Part shown: positions 1-7,950 of the stretch, one piece after another
Layout of the letters: each line of letters begins with the position of its first letter
How positions within the stretch are numbered: position 1 is the stretch's first letter
Source of the DNA: Buttiauxella sp965119215
GTDB taxonomy: Bacteria; Pseudomonadota; Gammaproteobacteria; Enterobacterales; Enterobacteriaceae
Length of the DNA: 64,000 bases
Assembly: GCA_965119215.1 (NCBI GenBank)
Contig: CBCPKK010000035.1
Location: 6,599-70,598, forward strand
Direction of reading: 5' to 3'
Program-made: the position numbers and the translations under genes
Notes under the pieces: model-generated
Told to the model about the DNA's origin: nothing
Seen by the model: only the letters and a program-made list of their open reading frames with translations
Database searches by the model: none

Positions 1-30
1 GCCGCCGTGATGTTATACGGCGGCATTTTT
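1..30 (+). terminator. Rho-independent terminator of an upstream gene
   Basis: A perfect 7-bp GCCGCCG/CGGCGGC stem (1-7 and 18-24) with a 10-nt loop is followed by a T-rich run. It ends a + strand transcript that starts left of the window. Confidence 0.6.
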
Positions 31-122
31 TATTCCTTCCCCAGTCAGATCATTCCGGGAATCCACATAACTGAGTCAGGGCGTCTATCCTTTGTTATCT
101 ACCCCAACAAAAGGAAAATGCA

Positions 123-551
123 ATGTCCCTTGAAAAAGTTGTGTACCGCGCGAAAGCAAAAGCGACCGGTGGCCGCGATGGCCGTGCAACCTCCTCTGAT
201 GGTGTACTGGATGTGAAACTGGGTGTGCCAAAAGAGATGGGCGGTGCAGGCGGTGAAGTGACCAACCCAGAACAACTGTTTGCTGCGGGCTATTCTGCCT
301 GCTTCCTCGGTGCGCTCAAACACGTCGCCTCAACTGAGAAAAAGAAAATCCCTCAGGATGCTTTTATTGAAGGCCAGGTCGGAATTGGCCCGCTGCCGAC
401 AGGCTTTGGCATTGAAGCACAGCTCGATATTCATCTGCCTGGTATGGATAAAGCGCAAGCCGAAGCGCTGGTGCAAAAAGCCCACGTTGTATGTCCGTAT
501 TCCAACGCCACACGCGGGAATATTGATGTGACGCTTAACGTCATCGTGTAA
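123..551 (+). CDS. ohr: Organic hydroperoxide resistance protein, Ohr/OsmC family
   Basis: A 142-residue protein of the Ohr branch of the OsmC family, which are cytoplasmic thiol peroxidases reducing organic hydroperoxides with a lipoylated-protein electron donor. Both catalytic cysteines are visible: Cys60 in GYSACF and Cys124 in the VCPYSNATRGN motif. The segment around residues 35-55 (GVPKEMGGAGG...NPEQLFAAGY) is typical of Ohr rather than of YhfA-type OsmC proteins. The length is normal for the family. An AAGGA element lies just upstream of the ATG, and a hairpin terminator follows, so the gene looks monocistronic. No OhrR-type regulator is next to it in the window. Confidence 0.88.
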   Translation: MSLEKVVYRAKAKATGGRDGRATSSDGVLDVKLGVPKEMGGAGGEVTNPEQLFAAGYSACFLGALKHVASTEKKKIPQDAFIEGQVGIGPLPTGFGIEAQLDIHLPGMDKAQAEALVQKAHVVCPYSNATRGNIDVTLNVIV

Positions 552-559
552 CCCCTGGG

Positions 560-602
560 TCTGGCCTGAGTAATGTAAACACCGGGCCAGATCACGTTTT
601 TT
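560..602 (+). terminator. Terminator downstream of ohr
   Basis: A TCTGGCC (560-566) / GGCCAGA (585-591) stem with an 18-nt loop, followed after a few bases by a run of six T. Confidence 0.5.
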
Positions 603-693
603 GCCGATACTTTTTCCTGCCCCTATGCTTTACTAATCCGCGCCCAAAACGGGCTCAGAATCGTCCTGATTCAAATTCAATTTTTCATTGTTC

Positions 694-721
694 AGAATTT
701 TCTAGGCTTCTTAGAGTCTGA
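694..721 (+). promoter_or_regulatory. Candidate sigma-E promoter of eptB
   Basis: AGAATTT at 694-700 and TCTGA at 717-721, with a 16-bp spacer, resemble the sigma-E consensus (GGAACTT and TCnnA). eptB is known to be sigma-E dependent in E. coli. The match is imperfect at the -35 element. The inferred leader is about 43 nt. Confidence 0.4.
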
Positions 722-770
722 GTGATGCTTATGACTTTTCTTTTTTGCTTTATTTTTTCGGACATCCTGC

Positions 771-2456
771 ATGAATTACGTTAAATCGATGACCCAGCAG
801 AAACTGTGTTTCCTGTTAGCGGTATACATCGGCCTGTTTTTAAACCTTTCGGTTTTTTACCATCGTTTTGAAGGATTTCTTCAGGACTTTAGCGGCCTGA
901 AAGCTATCTCTATGGTTGTTGAAGTTGTGGCTTGTGTGCTGGTCACGTTCTTTTTGTTCCGCTTGTTATCGATTTTTGGTCGAACAGTGTGGCGTATTCT
1001 CGCGACATTGATTGTGTTGTGTTCTGTCGGCGCAAGTTACTACATGACAATGCTCAATGTGGTGATTGGCTACGGGATTATTGCCTCGGTAATGACGACC
1101 GATATTGACCTTTCTAAAGAAATTGTCGGTTATCAATTCGTGATGTGGATGGTGCTGGTCAGTGCAATTCCGCTGGTTCTTATCTGGGGAAGTAACACTC
1201 GCGATACGCTGCTTAACCAGCTGAAAACGCCAGGCCAACGCATCAAAAATATCGCTATTGTGCTGTTAGCGGGGCTGATGGTTTGGGCGCCGTTGCGTGT
1301 GCTTGATAAAAAACAAAATACGACAGAGAAACGCTCCACCGTTGATATGCCAAGCTATGGCGGCGTGGTGGCTAACTCTTATCTGCCATCAAACTGGGTT
1401 TCAGCGTTGGGTCTTTTTGCCTGGGCGCAGGCGGATGAATCCACCGATAACAATTCGCTGATGAACCCGGCGAAGAAGTTTACTTATGTCGCGCCAAAAG
1501 AGCTGGATGATACCTATGTGGTGTTCGTGATTGGCGAAACCACGCGCTGGGATCACATGGGTATTTTGGGCTATAACCGTGATACCACACCAAAGCTCGC
1601 CAAAGAGAAAAACCTGGTCGCGTTCCGTGGTGAATCCTGTGATACCGCCACTAAGCTTTCTCTGCGCTGTATGTTTGTGCGTGAAGGCGGGGCAGACGAT
1701 AACCCGCAGCGGACTCTGAAAGAGCAAAATGTCTTTGCGGTACTCAAGCAGCTTGGGTTTAGCTCTGAGCTTTTTGCGATGCAAAGTGAAGTGTGGTTCT
1801 ACGGTAACACCATGGTGGATAATTTCTCTTATCGCGAGCAAATCGCTGCTGAGCCGCGTAACAGTGGCAAGCAAGTCGACGATATGCTGCTGGTCGAAGA
1901 GATGAAACGCTCAGTGGAAAAACACCCGAAGGGTAAGCATCTGATTATTCTGCATACCAAAGGCTCGCACTTCTCCTACGTGCAACGTTATCCGCGTAGC
2001 TTTGCGAAATGGACGCCAGAGTGCGTCAGCATTGATAAAGAGTGCACCAAAGATCAGTTGATTAACGCCTTTGATAACTCAGTGCTTTATACCGATACAG
2101 TGCTTGAAGATGTGATTTCCCAGTTGCGTGACAAGCGGGCGATTATTTTCTATGCCTCTGACCACGGTGAATCCATCGACGAGAAAAAGCATCTGCACGG
2201 TACGCCGCGTCTTATGGCTCCACCAGAGCAGTTCCGTGTGCCATTGCTGGTCTGGGCTTCAGACAAGTATCTGGAAAACCCGGATCGCGCTCGTGAGTTC
2301 GCGCATATGCAGGAACAAGCCAAAATGAAGGTGCCGCATCGCCATGTCGAGCTGTATGACACCATCATGGGTTGCCTGGGCTATACGTCACCGGACGGCG
2401 GTATTAACCAGAATAACAACTGGTGCCATATCCCGGACAAGAAAGCTGCGCAGTAA
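771..2456 (+). CDS. eptB: Kdo2-lipid A phosphoethanolamine transferase EptB
   Basis: A 561-residue inner-membrane enzyme that adds phosphoethanolamine from phosphatidylethanolamine to the outer Kdo residue of lipopolysaccharide. About five hydrophobic helices span roughly residues 10-176 and are followed by a periplasmic sulfatase-fold domain. The nucleophile motif GETTR is at 255-259 (Thr257 the likely phosphoryl acceptor), and the metal-binding motif SDHGES lies near residue 464. Paired cysteines in the catalytic domain fit the family. Length and position next to a tRNA-Pro and the dpp operon match E. coli eptB. In E. coli it is induced by sigma-E and repressed post-transcriptionally by the sRNA MgrR; neither control is proven here. 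Confidence 0.93.
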   Translation: MNYVKSMTQQKLCFLLAVYIGLFLNLSVFYHRFEGFLQDFSGLKAISMVVEVVACVLVTFFLFRLLSIFGRTVWRILATLIVLCSVGASYYMTMLNVVIGYGIIASVMTTDIDLSKEIVGYQFVMWMVLVSAIPLVLIWGSNTRDTLLNQLKTPGQRIKNIAIVLLAGLMVWAPLRVLDKKQNTTEKRSTVDMPSYGGVVANSYLPSNWVSALGLFAWAQADESTDNNSLMNPAKKFTYVAPKELDDTYVVFVIGETTRWDHMGILGYNRDTTPKLAKEKNLVAFRGESCDTATKLSLRCMFVREGGADDNPQRTLKEQNVFAVLKQLGFSSELFAMQSEVWFYGNTMVDNFSYREQIAAEPRNSGKQVDDMLLVEEMKRSVEKHPKGKHLIILHTKGSHFSYVQRYPRSFAKWTPECVSIDKECTKDQLINAFDNSVLYTDTVLEDVISQLRDKRAIIFYASDHGESIDEKKHLHGTPRLMAPPEQFRVPLLVWASDKYLENPDRAREFAHMQEQAKMKVPHRHVELYDTIMGCLGYTSPDGGINQNNNWCHIPDKKAAQ

Positions 2457-2515
2457 CTTTCTGACTACATATGCTTGAATTTGAATCAAACGAACGTGAT
2501 TTTTAAGATCAGGGA

Positions 2516-2544
2516 TTGACGAGTAAAACGGTGCGCAGTAAGAT
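2516..2544 (+). promoter_or_regulatory. Promoter of the tRNA-Pro gene
   Basis: TTGACG (2516-2521), a 17-bp spacer and TAAGAT (2539-2544), followed by a GC-rich discriminator (gcgctccgc) of the kind found at stringently controlled stable-RNA promoters. The tRNA starts 12 bp further on. Confidence 0.6.
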
Positions 2545-2556
2545 GCGCTCCGCATT

Positions 2557-2633
2557 CGGCGAGTAGCGCAGCTTGGTAGCGCAACTGGTTTGGGACCAGT
2601 GGGTCGGAGGTTCGAATCCTCTCTCGCCGACCA
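2557..2633 (+). tRNA. tRNA-Pro, anticodon UGG
   Basis: A 77-nt cloverleaf with an encoded CCA end. The acceptor stem pairs CGGCGAG with CTCGCCG, the anticodon stem is ACTGG/CCAGT, and the loop TTTGGGA gives anticodon TGG. The T-arm is GGAGGTTCGAATCCTC. In E. coli the gene between eptB and dppA is proK (anticodon CGG). This copy instead reads as the UGG isoacceptor (E. coli proM type), so I leave the symbol blank. Confidence 0.95.
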
Positions 2634-2644
2634 CATTTAGAAAA

Positions 2645-2669
2645 GACCAGCTCTTGAGCTGGTCTTTTT
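2645..2669 (+). terminator. Terminator of tRNA-Pro (copy 1)
   Basis: A GACCAGCTC/GAGCTGGTC 9-bp stem with a TT loop and five T residues. Confidence 0.85.
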
Positions 2670-2793
2670 GCATCTGTAGCTTACAGAGGATGAGAATCTC
2701 CGAAGGAGGTTTGAGCCGAGCGCAGCGAGACAACGTTGCTTTAGCAACGGCCCGCAGGGGAATAATCCTCTCTCGCCGACCACATTTAGAAAA

Positions 2794-2818
2794 GACCAGC
2801 TCTTGAGCTGGTCTTTTT
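2794..2818 (+). terminator. Duplicated tRNA terminator (copy 2)
   Basis: Identical to the hairpin at 2645-2669 and carried in the second copy of the 62-bp repeat. Confidence 0.8.
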
Positions 2819-2877
2819 GCATCTGAAGTTCGTAGGTCGGGTTAGCGCAGCGACACCCGACAACATGAAGCGAATCT

Positions 2878-3549
2878 TTATTTCAGCCCGTTAAAATCAT
2901 GCACCACTCTGTTATGCATGCGAATCACTTTCCCCGCTGAACCGTTAACCATCCATTCTGACTGACTACCGATTTGGGCTTGCTCACTTTCGTTGTAAGG
3001 ATCGTTATTCCATTGCCGATGAATGCGTTCTTCTACATCAGCGCTGTATTGCATGGTTGAATCCAGCAAAAAAGAATAGCGGATAAGATTGGCATTGTTT
3101 GACGAAGGCGCTGCTTTGTAGCATTCCTGCGCCGAAGCAATTAATGAATCAAGCGCCGTCACCTGTAGTTGGGCCTCTTGCGGAATAAAGTTTTCTTCAG
3201 CTACTGCCTGGGTTGTTTTATCTGCCTGAATAACTAAGGCGAGTGAATAGTATTTTAATGTCCTGCCCTGGTCTTTTTCTATATTAGCCAGTTCATTGAT
3301 ATGCGTTTTATTATTATCCGTCTCTACGCTTTTCGACCAAACAGGATAATTCCCGCTACTTTTATTTTCTGTGGTAGTGATGACCTTCTGGCACGCTGAC
3401 GGTGGGGCTGTTGTGGCTGTCGTATCGCTTAGCATGGATGCGGGAGGAGAGGTTTTATCGTCGCATCCTGAAAGCAATATGACCGGAAGAATAGCGATCA
3501 TTATAATTCGTGATACTTTCTTATTAATACATTCTTTGAATAAATACAT
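2878..3549 (-). CDS. Putative lipoprotein of unknown function
   Basis: A 223-residue protein with an N-terminal lipoprotein signal: basic residues, a hydrophobic stretch (about 15-26) and the lipobox LLSG-Cys29. The residue after the cysteine is Asp, which in enterics often means retention in the inner membrane. The mature part begins with a Thr/Ser/Pro-rich linker (30-55) followed by a mainly helical region. The last 20 residues (VIRMHNRVVHDFNGLK) faintly recall DUF3829 lipoproteins such as YiiG, but I cannot assign it to that family with confidence. It stands alone between the tRNA locus and the dpp leader and is convergent with the tRNA. No function is proposed. Confidence 0.6.
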   Translation of the reverse strand: MYLFKECINKKVSRIIMIAILPVILLSGCDDKTSPPASMLSDTTATTAPPSACQKVITTTENKSSGNYPVWSKSVETDNNKTHINELANIEKDQGRTLKYYSLALVIQADKTTQAVAEENFIPQEAQLQVTALDSLIASAQECYKAAPSSNNANLIRYSFLLDSTMQYSADVEERIHRQWNNDPYNESEQAQIGSQSEWMVNGSAGKVIRMHNRVVHDFNGLK

Positions 3550-4013
3550 GTTAATTACCAGCAGAAAGATCGAACCATATTCGTGTTTTTATTATTCCGC
3601 CAATAATTATTGGTAGTTGTCTTAAAACGGATTTATTAGTCTTATCTGGCATTAATGGGGAGTGTTCGTTTGTTTAATAACTATGCTATTAAAATATATT
3701 AATTAACAATTAGTTAGACGCATTATTTTCGCCAAAAGATCGACTCCAGGGGCGTTGCACGCGGTATCGACCTTATGTTGCCGATTTTGTGACATTTTCC
3801 ATCGTATTTTGTTATGGAAAATCGCGGATTAATGCGCGGTTGCTTATGTTTCATACCAGCATGATTCGCTGTAAGAGACATAGATCACAAAACATATCGT
3901 TCAGATAATCATCATTCGGCAATAAATTTTACAAAATTCGCGCAACCGATTACGGCTATAGATTATCTTTTAAGCAGTGAAATATTCTACTAACAGGGCC
4001 ATAGCATAAATTT

Positions 4014-4046
4014 CCCTGCTGGAAATAGCTCGGCAGGCTTTTTTTT
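4014..4046 (+). terminator. Orphan terminator-like hairpin upstream of dppA
   Basis: CCTGC (4015-4019) pairs with GCAGG (4033-4037), followed by C and eight T residues. It lies before the dppA promoter and has no gene in front of it on this strand, so it could end a short unannotated transcript. Confidence 0.35.
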
Positions 4047-4095
4047 CACTTTGTTCACTGATTCTCACCTCGGTTGTAAATCCCCGTTACCTATA

Positions 4096-4124
4096 TTGAC
4101 GTTTTACTCATCTGTTGACAGATT
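4096..4124 (+). promoter_or_regulatory. Candidate dppA promoter
   Basis: TTGACG at 4096-4101, then 17 bp, then CAGATT at 4119-4124. A start near 4130 would give a leader of about 160 nt, close to the long dppA leader known in E. coli. The -10 match is weak. A second TTGACA at 4115-4120 lacks a good -10. Confidence 0.35.
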
Positions 4125-4255
4125 GTAGGGCGTGAGGGGCAATTTATGGACAGTCTGCACTACCACACAGCTAGCCTGACGAAAGGAACCCCTGGCCTCA
4201 CCATCGCCTCCGGGCATACCGAACAGACCGCATTCATATAACAAAGGTCTAACGG

Positions 4256-4275
4256 AAAAAAACAACACATCTCAC
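4256..4275 (+). promoter_or_regulatory. Candidate GcvB sRNA pairing site in the dppA leader
   Basis: The C/A-rich stretch AACAACACA (4261-4269) lies in the leader just before the ribosome binding site. GcvB is known to repress dppA by pairing its G/U-rich region with such sequences. The GcvB gene is not in the window, so pairing is inferred. Confidence 0.45.
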
Positions 4276-4289
4276 AATGGAGCAGAAGA

Positions 4290-5897
4290 ATGAGTATTTC
4301 CTTGAAGAAGTCAGGGATGCTGAAATTTGGTCTGAGCCTGGTGGCTTTGACTGTAGCAGCTAGCGTTCAGGCAAAAACCTTAGTTTATTGTTCAGAAGGA
4401 TCGCCCGAAGGTTTTAACCCTCAGCTATTCACCTCTGGTACAACGTACGACGCCAGCTCAGTGCCAATTTATAACCGCCTTGTCGAGTTCAAAACCGGTA
4501 CGACTGAAATCATCCCGGGTTTGGCTGAGAAGTGGGAAGTCAGCGCAGACGGTAAAACCTATACTTTCCACCTTCGTTCAGGTGTGAAGTGGCAGGACAA
4601 CAAAGATTTCAAACCAACGCGTGACCTGAATGCTGATGACGTCGTGTTCTCGTTCGATCGTCAGAAAAACGCTAACAACCCGTACCACAAAGTTTCTGGC
4701 GGCACTTACGAATACTTCGAAGGCATGGGCCTGCCGGACCTGATCACTGAAATCAAGAAAGTCGACGACAACACCGTTCAATTCGTACTGGCGCGTCCGG
4801 AAGCTCCATTCCTTGCTGACCTTGCGATGGACTTCGCTTCCATCTTGTCCAAAGAATATGCGGACAGCATGATGAAAGCGGGCACGCCGGAAAAAACTGA
4901 CCTGAACCCAATCGGCACCGGTCCGTTCCAACTGGTGCAGTACCAGAAAGACTCCCGCATTCTGTATAAAGCGTTCCCGGGCTACTGGGGCACTAAGCCA
5001 CAGATCGACCGCCTGGTCTTCTCCATCACGCCGGATGCCTCTGTGCGTTATGCCAAATTGCAGAAAAACGAGTGCCAGGTTATGCCGTATCCAAACCCGG
5101 CTGATATCGCTCGTATGAAGCAAGACAAGAACATCAACCTGATGGAACAGGCTGGCCTGAACGTGGGTTACCTGTCCTTCAACACCGAGAAGAAACCGTT
5201 TGATGACGTGAAAGTGCGTCAGGCGCTGACTTACGCGGTGAACAAAGAAGCGATCATCAAAGCGGTTTATCAGGGGGCTGGCACAGCGGCTAAAAACCTG
5301 ATCCCACCAACCATGTGGGGCTACAACGATGACGTGAAGGATTACACCTACGATCCTGAGAAAGCGAAAGCGCTGCTGAAAGAATCTGGCCACGCAGACG
5401 GTTTCACCGTTGACCTGTGGGCAATGCCAGTGCAACGTCCGTACAACCCGAATGCTCGCCGCATGGCTGAGATGATTCAGGCTGACTGGGCGAAAGTCGG
5501 CGTGACCGCCAAAATCGTCACCTACGAGTGGGGCGAGTATCTGAAGCGCGCCAAAGCAGGCGAACACCAGGCTGTGATGATGGGCTGGACTGGCGACAAT
5601 GGGGACCCGGACAACTTCTTCGCCACCCTGTTTAGCTGCGCGGCAGCAAAAGATGGTTCCAACTACTCTCGCTGGTGTTACAAGCCGTTTGAAGACTTGA
5701 TCCAACCTGCGCGTGCAACAGACGATCACAACAAACGTATCGAACTGTACAAACAAGCTCAGGTAGTGATGCATGACCAGGCTCCGGCTCTGATCGTTGC
5801 TCACTCCACCGTATACGAGCCAGTGCGCAAAGAAGTGAAAGGTTACGTGGTTGACCCATTGGGTAAACACCACTTTGAGAACGTGTCTGTCGAATAA
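4290..5897 (+). CDS. dppA: Periplasmic dipeptide-binding protein DppA
   Basis: A 535-residue SBP family 5 solute-binding protein. It captures dipeptides (and haem in E. coli) in the periplasm for the DppBCDF transporter and acts in dipeptide chemotaxis through Tap. A Sec signal peptide covers residues 1-28, with cleavage after VQA leaving KTLVYCSEGSPEGFNPQ, the usual mature start. Length and sequence match enteric DppA across its whole length. The start has a GGAG element 6 nt upstream. It heads dppABCDF; a short inverted repeat in the 110-bp gap to dppB may favour dppA over the membrane genes by stabilising its message. Confidence 0.96.
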   Translation: MSISLKKSGMLKFGLSLVALTVAASVQAKTLVYCSEGSPEGFNPQLFTSGTTYDASSVPIYNRLVEFKTGTTEIIPGLAEKWEVSADGKTYTFHLRSGVKWQDNKDFKPTRDLNADDVVFSFDRQKNANNPYHKVSGGTYEYFEGMGLPDLITEIKKVDDNTVQFVLARPEAPFLADLAMDFASILSKEYADSMMKAGTPEKTDLNPIGTGPFQLVQYQKDSRILYKAFPGYWGTKPQIDRLVFSITPDASVRYAKLQKNECQVMPYPNPADIARMKQDKNINLMEQAGLNVGYLSFNTEKKPFDDVKVRQALTYAVNKEAIIKAVYQGAGTAAKNLIPPTMWGYNDDVKDYTYDPEKAKALLKESGHADGFTVDLWAMPVQRPYNPNARRMAEMIQADWAKVGVTAKIVTYEWGEYLKRAKAGEHQAVMMGWTGDNGDPDNFFATLFSCAAAKDGSNYSRWCYKPFEDLIQPARATDDHNKRIELYKQAQVVMHDQAPALIVAHSTVYEPVRKEVKGYVVDPLGKHHFENVSVE

Positions 5898-5917
5898 TAA
5901 AAGTAGCGTGCTTTATT

Positions 5918-5940
5918 CCCTCTCCTCATTGGGGAGAGGG
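5918..5940. repeat. CCCTCTCC-type palindromic repeat between dppA and dppB
   Basis: CCCTCTCC (5918-5925) / GGAGAGGG (5933-5940) hairpin. It is one member of a dispersed family also seen at 9957, 30785, 32373, 59397 and 59494. E. coli has REP elements at the same operon position. Confidence 0.7.
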
Positions 5941-6007
5941 TGAAAGATTTGTGAGCAATACAGACTGAAGGCTGCAAGGCTTTCAGTCACTACAGAGAAT
6001 CCGGGTT

Positions 6008-7027
6008 ATGTTGCAGTTCATCCTCCGACGTCTGGGATTAGTTATCCCCACGTTTATCGGTATTACCCTTCTTACCTTCGCTTTCGTGCATATGATCCCC
6101 GGTGACCCGGTGATGATTATGGTCGGCGAGCGTGGTATCTCTCCTGAACGTCATGCTCAGTTGTTAGCCGAGCTCGGCCTCGACAAACCGTTATGGCAGC
6201 AATACGTCCATTATGTCTGGGGTGTAATGCACGGCGACCTGGGCATTTCGTTAAAAAGCCGTCTCCCTGTGTGGGATGAGTTCGTACCGCGCTTTAAAGC
6301 GACCATGGAACTCGGTGTTTGTGCAATGCTTTTTGCCATTGCCGTGGGTATTCCGGTTGGCGTATTGGCCGCTGTTAAACGCGGTTCCATCTTTGACCAT
6401 ACCGCTGTGGGCATCGCGCTGACAGGCTACTCAATGCCTATTTTCTGGTGGGGCATGATGTTAATCATGCTGGTTTCCGTCTACTGGAACCTGACCCCTG
6501 TTTCGGGGCGCATCAGTGATACGGTCTTCCTTGATGACACCTTACCGCTCACCGGTTTCATGCTGATAGACACCGCTATATGGGGCGAGCCGGGCGATTT
6601 CATTGATGCCATGGCGCACATGGTGTTGCCAGCCGTCGTGCTCGGCACCATTCCGTTGGCGGTCATCGTGCGTATGACTCGTTCATCCATGCTTGAAGTG
6701 CTCGGTGAAGATTACATCCGTACCGCTCGCGCCAAGGGCTTGACCCGTATGCGCGTTATCGTGGTTCATGCCTTGCGTAACGCCATGCTGCCGGTTGTGA
6801 CCGTTATCGGTTTGCAGGTCGGTACTTTGCTGGCAGGTGCCATTCTGACGGAAACCATCTTCTCCTGGCCGGGCCTTGGCCGCTGGTTGATTGATGCATT
6901 GCAACGTCGTGACTACCCGGTAGTACAGGGCGGCGTATTGTTGGTGGCGACGATGATTATCCTCGTTAACCTGATAGTCGACTTACTGTACGGCGTGGTG
7001 AACCCGCGTATACGCCATAAGAAATAA
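6008..7027 (+). CDS. dppB: Dipeptide ABC transporter permease DppB
   Basis: A 339-residue inner-membrane permease of the binding-protein-dependent (OppB/DppB) family. It forms the translocation channel with DppC. About six transmembrane helices begin with the first (residues 9-30), and the cytoplasmic EAA-type coupling loop lies around residues 235-260 (EDYIRTARAKGLTRMRVIVVHALRNA). The long periplasmic loop after the first helix is typical of this family. The length equals E. coli DppB. dppC follows 9 bp downstream. Confidence 0.96.
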   Translation: MLQFILRRLGLVIPTFIGITLLTFAFVHMIPGDPVMIMVGERGISPERHAQLLAELGLDKPLWQQYVHYVWGVMHGDLGISLKSRLPVWDEFVPRFKATMELGVCAMLFAIAVGIPVGVLAAVKRGSIFDHTAVGIALTGYSMPIFWWGMMLIMLVSVYWNLTPVSGRISDTVFLDDTLPLTGFMLIDTAIWGEPGDFIDAMAHMVLPAVVLGTIPLAVIVRMTRSSMLEVLGEDYIRTARAKGLTRMRVIVVHALRNAMLPVVTVIGLQVGTLLAGAILTETIFSWPGLGRWLIDALQRRDYPVVQGGVLLVATMIILVNLIVDLLYGVVNPRIRHKK

Positions 7028-7036
7028 GGGCTTATC

Positions 7037-7939
7037 ATGACGCAAGTAACTGAAAATAAAGTGGTGGCGGCGCCGGTTCCCATGACGCCGTTCCAGGAAT
7101 TCTGGCACTACTTCAAACGTAATAAAGGGGCGGTGGTTGGCCTGGTGTATATCACCGCCATGGTTCTTATCGCTATTTTCGCCAACGTACTGGCTCCTCA
7201 CGGCCCGGCAGAACAGTTCCGCGACTCGTTGCTGAACCCACCGGTCTGGCAGGAAGGCGGTAGCTGGCAGTTCCTGCTTGGTACGGATGACGTAGGCCGC
7301 GACATCATGGCTCGCCTGATGTACGGCGCGCGCCTGTCGCTGCTGGTCGGCTGCCTGGTGGTTGTGCTGTCGCTGATTATGGGCGTGGTGCTCGGCCTGG
7401 TTGCTGGCTACTTCGGTGGCCTTATCGACAACATCATCATGCGTGTCGTCGACATCATGCTGGCACTGCCAAGCCTGCTGCTGGCTTTGGTGCTGGTGGC
7501 GATATTCGGTCCGTCGATAGTTAACGCCTCGCTCGCCTTGACCTTCGTTGCGCTGCCGCACTATGTGCGACTGACGCGCGGTGCGGTGCTGGTGGAAGTG
7601 AACCGCGACTATGTGACCGCCTCGCGCGTTGCGGGTGCCGGTTCGATGCGCCAGATGTTCATCAACATTTTACCCAACTGCCTGGCACCGCTTATCGTGC
7701 AGGCCTCTCTTGGCTTCTCTAACGCCATTCTCGATATGGCCGCCCTCGGCTTCCTCGGCATGGGTGCGCAACCGCCAACACCAGAGTGGGGCACGATGCT
7801 CTCCGACGTGTTGCAGTTCGCACAAAGTGCCTGGTGGGTTGTCACCTTCCCGGGTGTCGCAATCTTGCTGACGGTGCTGGCATTTAACCTGATGGGTGAC
7901 GGGCTGCGTGATGCGCTCGATCCTAAACTCAAGCAGTAG
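7037..7939 (+). CDS. dppC: Dipeptide ABC transporter permease DppC
   Basis: A 300-residue permease that pairs with DppB. An N-terminal cytoplasmic tail (1-30) precedes the first helix, then a periplasmic loop, then five further helices. The EAA-type loop RDYVTASRVAGAGSMRQMFINILPNCLAP contacts the ATPases and matches the OppC/DppC family. The TDDVGRDIMARLMYGARLSL segment before the permease core is characteristic. The gene lies 9 bp after dppB and 11 bp before dppD, in one operon. Confidence 0.96.
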   Translation: MTQVTENKVVAAPVPMTPFQEFWHYFKRNKGAVVGLVYITAMVLIAIFANVLAPHGPAEQFRDSLLNPPVWQEGGSWQFLLGTDDVGRDIMARLMYGARLSLLVGCLVVVLSLIMGVVLGLVAGYFGGLIDNIIMRVVDIMLALPSLLLALVLVAIFGPSIVNASLALTFVALPHYVRLTRGAVLVEVNRDYVTASRVAGAGSMRQMFINILPNCLAPLIVQASLGFSNAILDMAALGFLGMGAQPPTPEWGTMLSDVLQFAQSAWWVVTFPGVAILLTVLAFNLMGDGLRDALDPKLKQ

Positions 7940-7950
7940 AGAGGCACGAG

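Larger units (their letters stand above)
2615..2825 (+). repeat. 62-bp direct repeat of the tRNA 3' end plus terminator
   Basis: Positions 2615-2676 and 2764-2825 are identical over 62 bp. Each copy holds the last 19 nt of tRNA-Pro (including CCA) and the downstream terminator hairpin. The 87 bp between them carry no gene and include a GTTGC-TTTA-GCAAC hairpin. The arrangement resembles the footprint of a tRNA-targeted insertion or a recombination duplication, but no integrase is present. Confidence 0.85.
3550..4289. other. 740-bp intergenic region upstream of dppA
   Basis: No credible gene. It holds divergent control regions for the lipoprotein and dppA. Supported elements, listed separately, are a terminator-like hairpin at 4014-4046, a candidate dppA promoter and a C/A-rich GcvB-type site. 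Confidence 0.6.

Noticed and set aside
2634..2877. A tRNA-integrated prophage or island
   Set aside because: The 62-bp repeats enclose only 87 bp and no integrase or phage gene is nearby, so only a possible scar is reported.
4578..5873. 431-codon open frame antisense to dppA
   Set aside because: It lies wholly inside dppA on the opposite strand, its translation is His/Arg/Val-rich without family features, and it arises from the codon bias of dppA.
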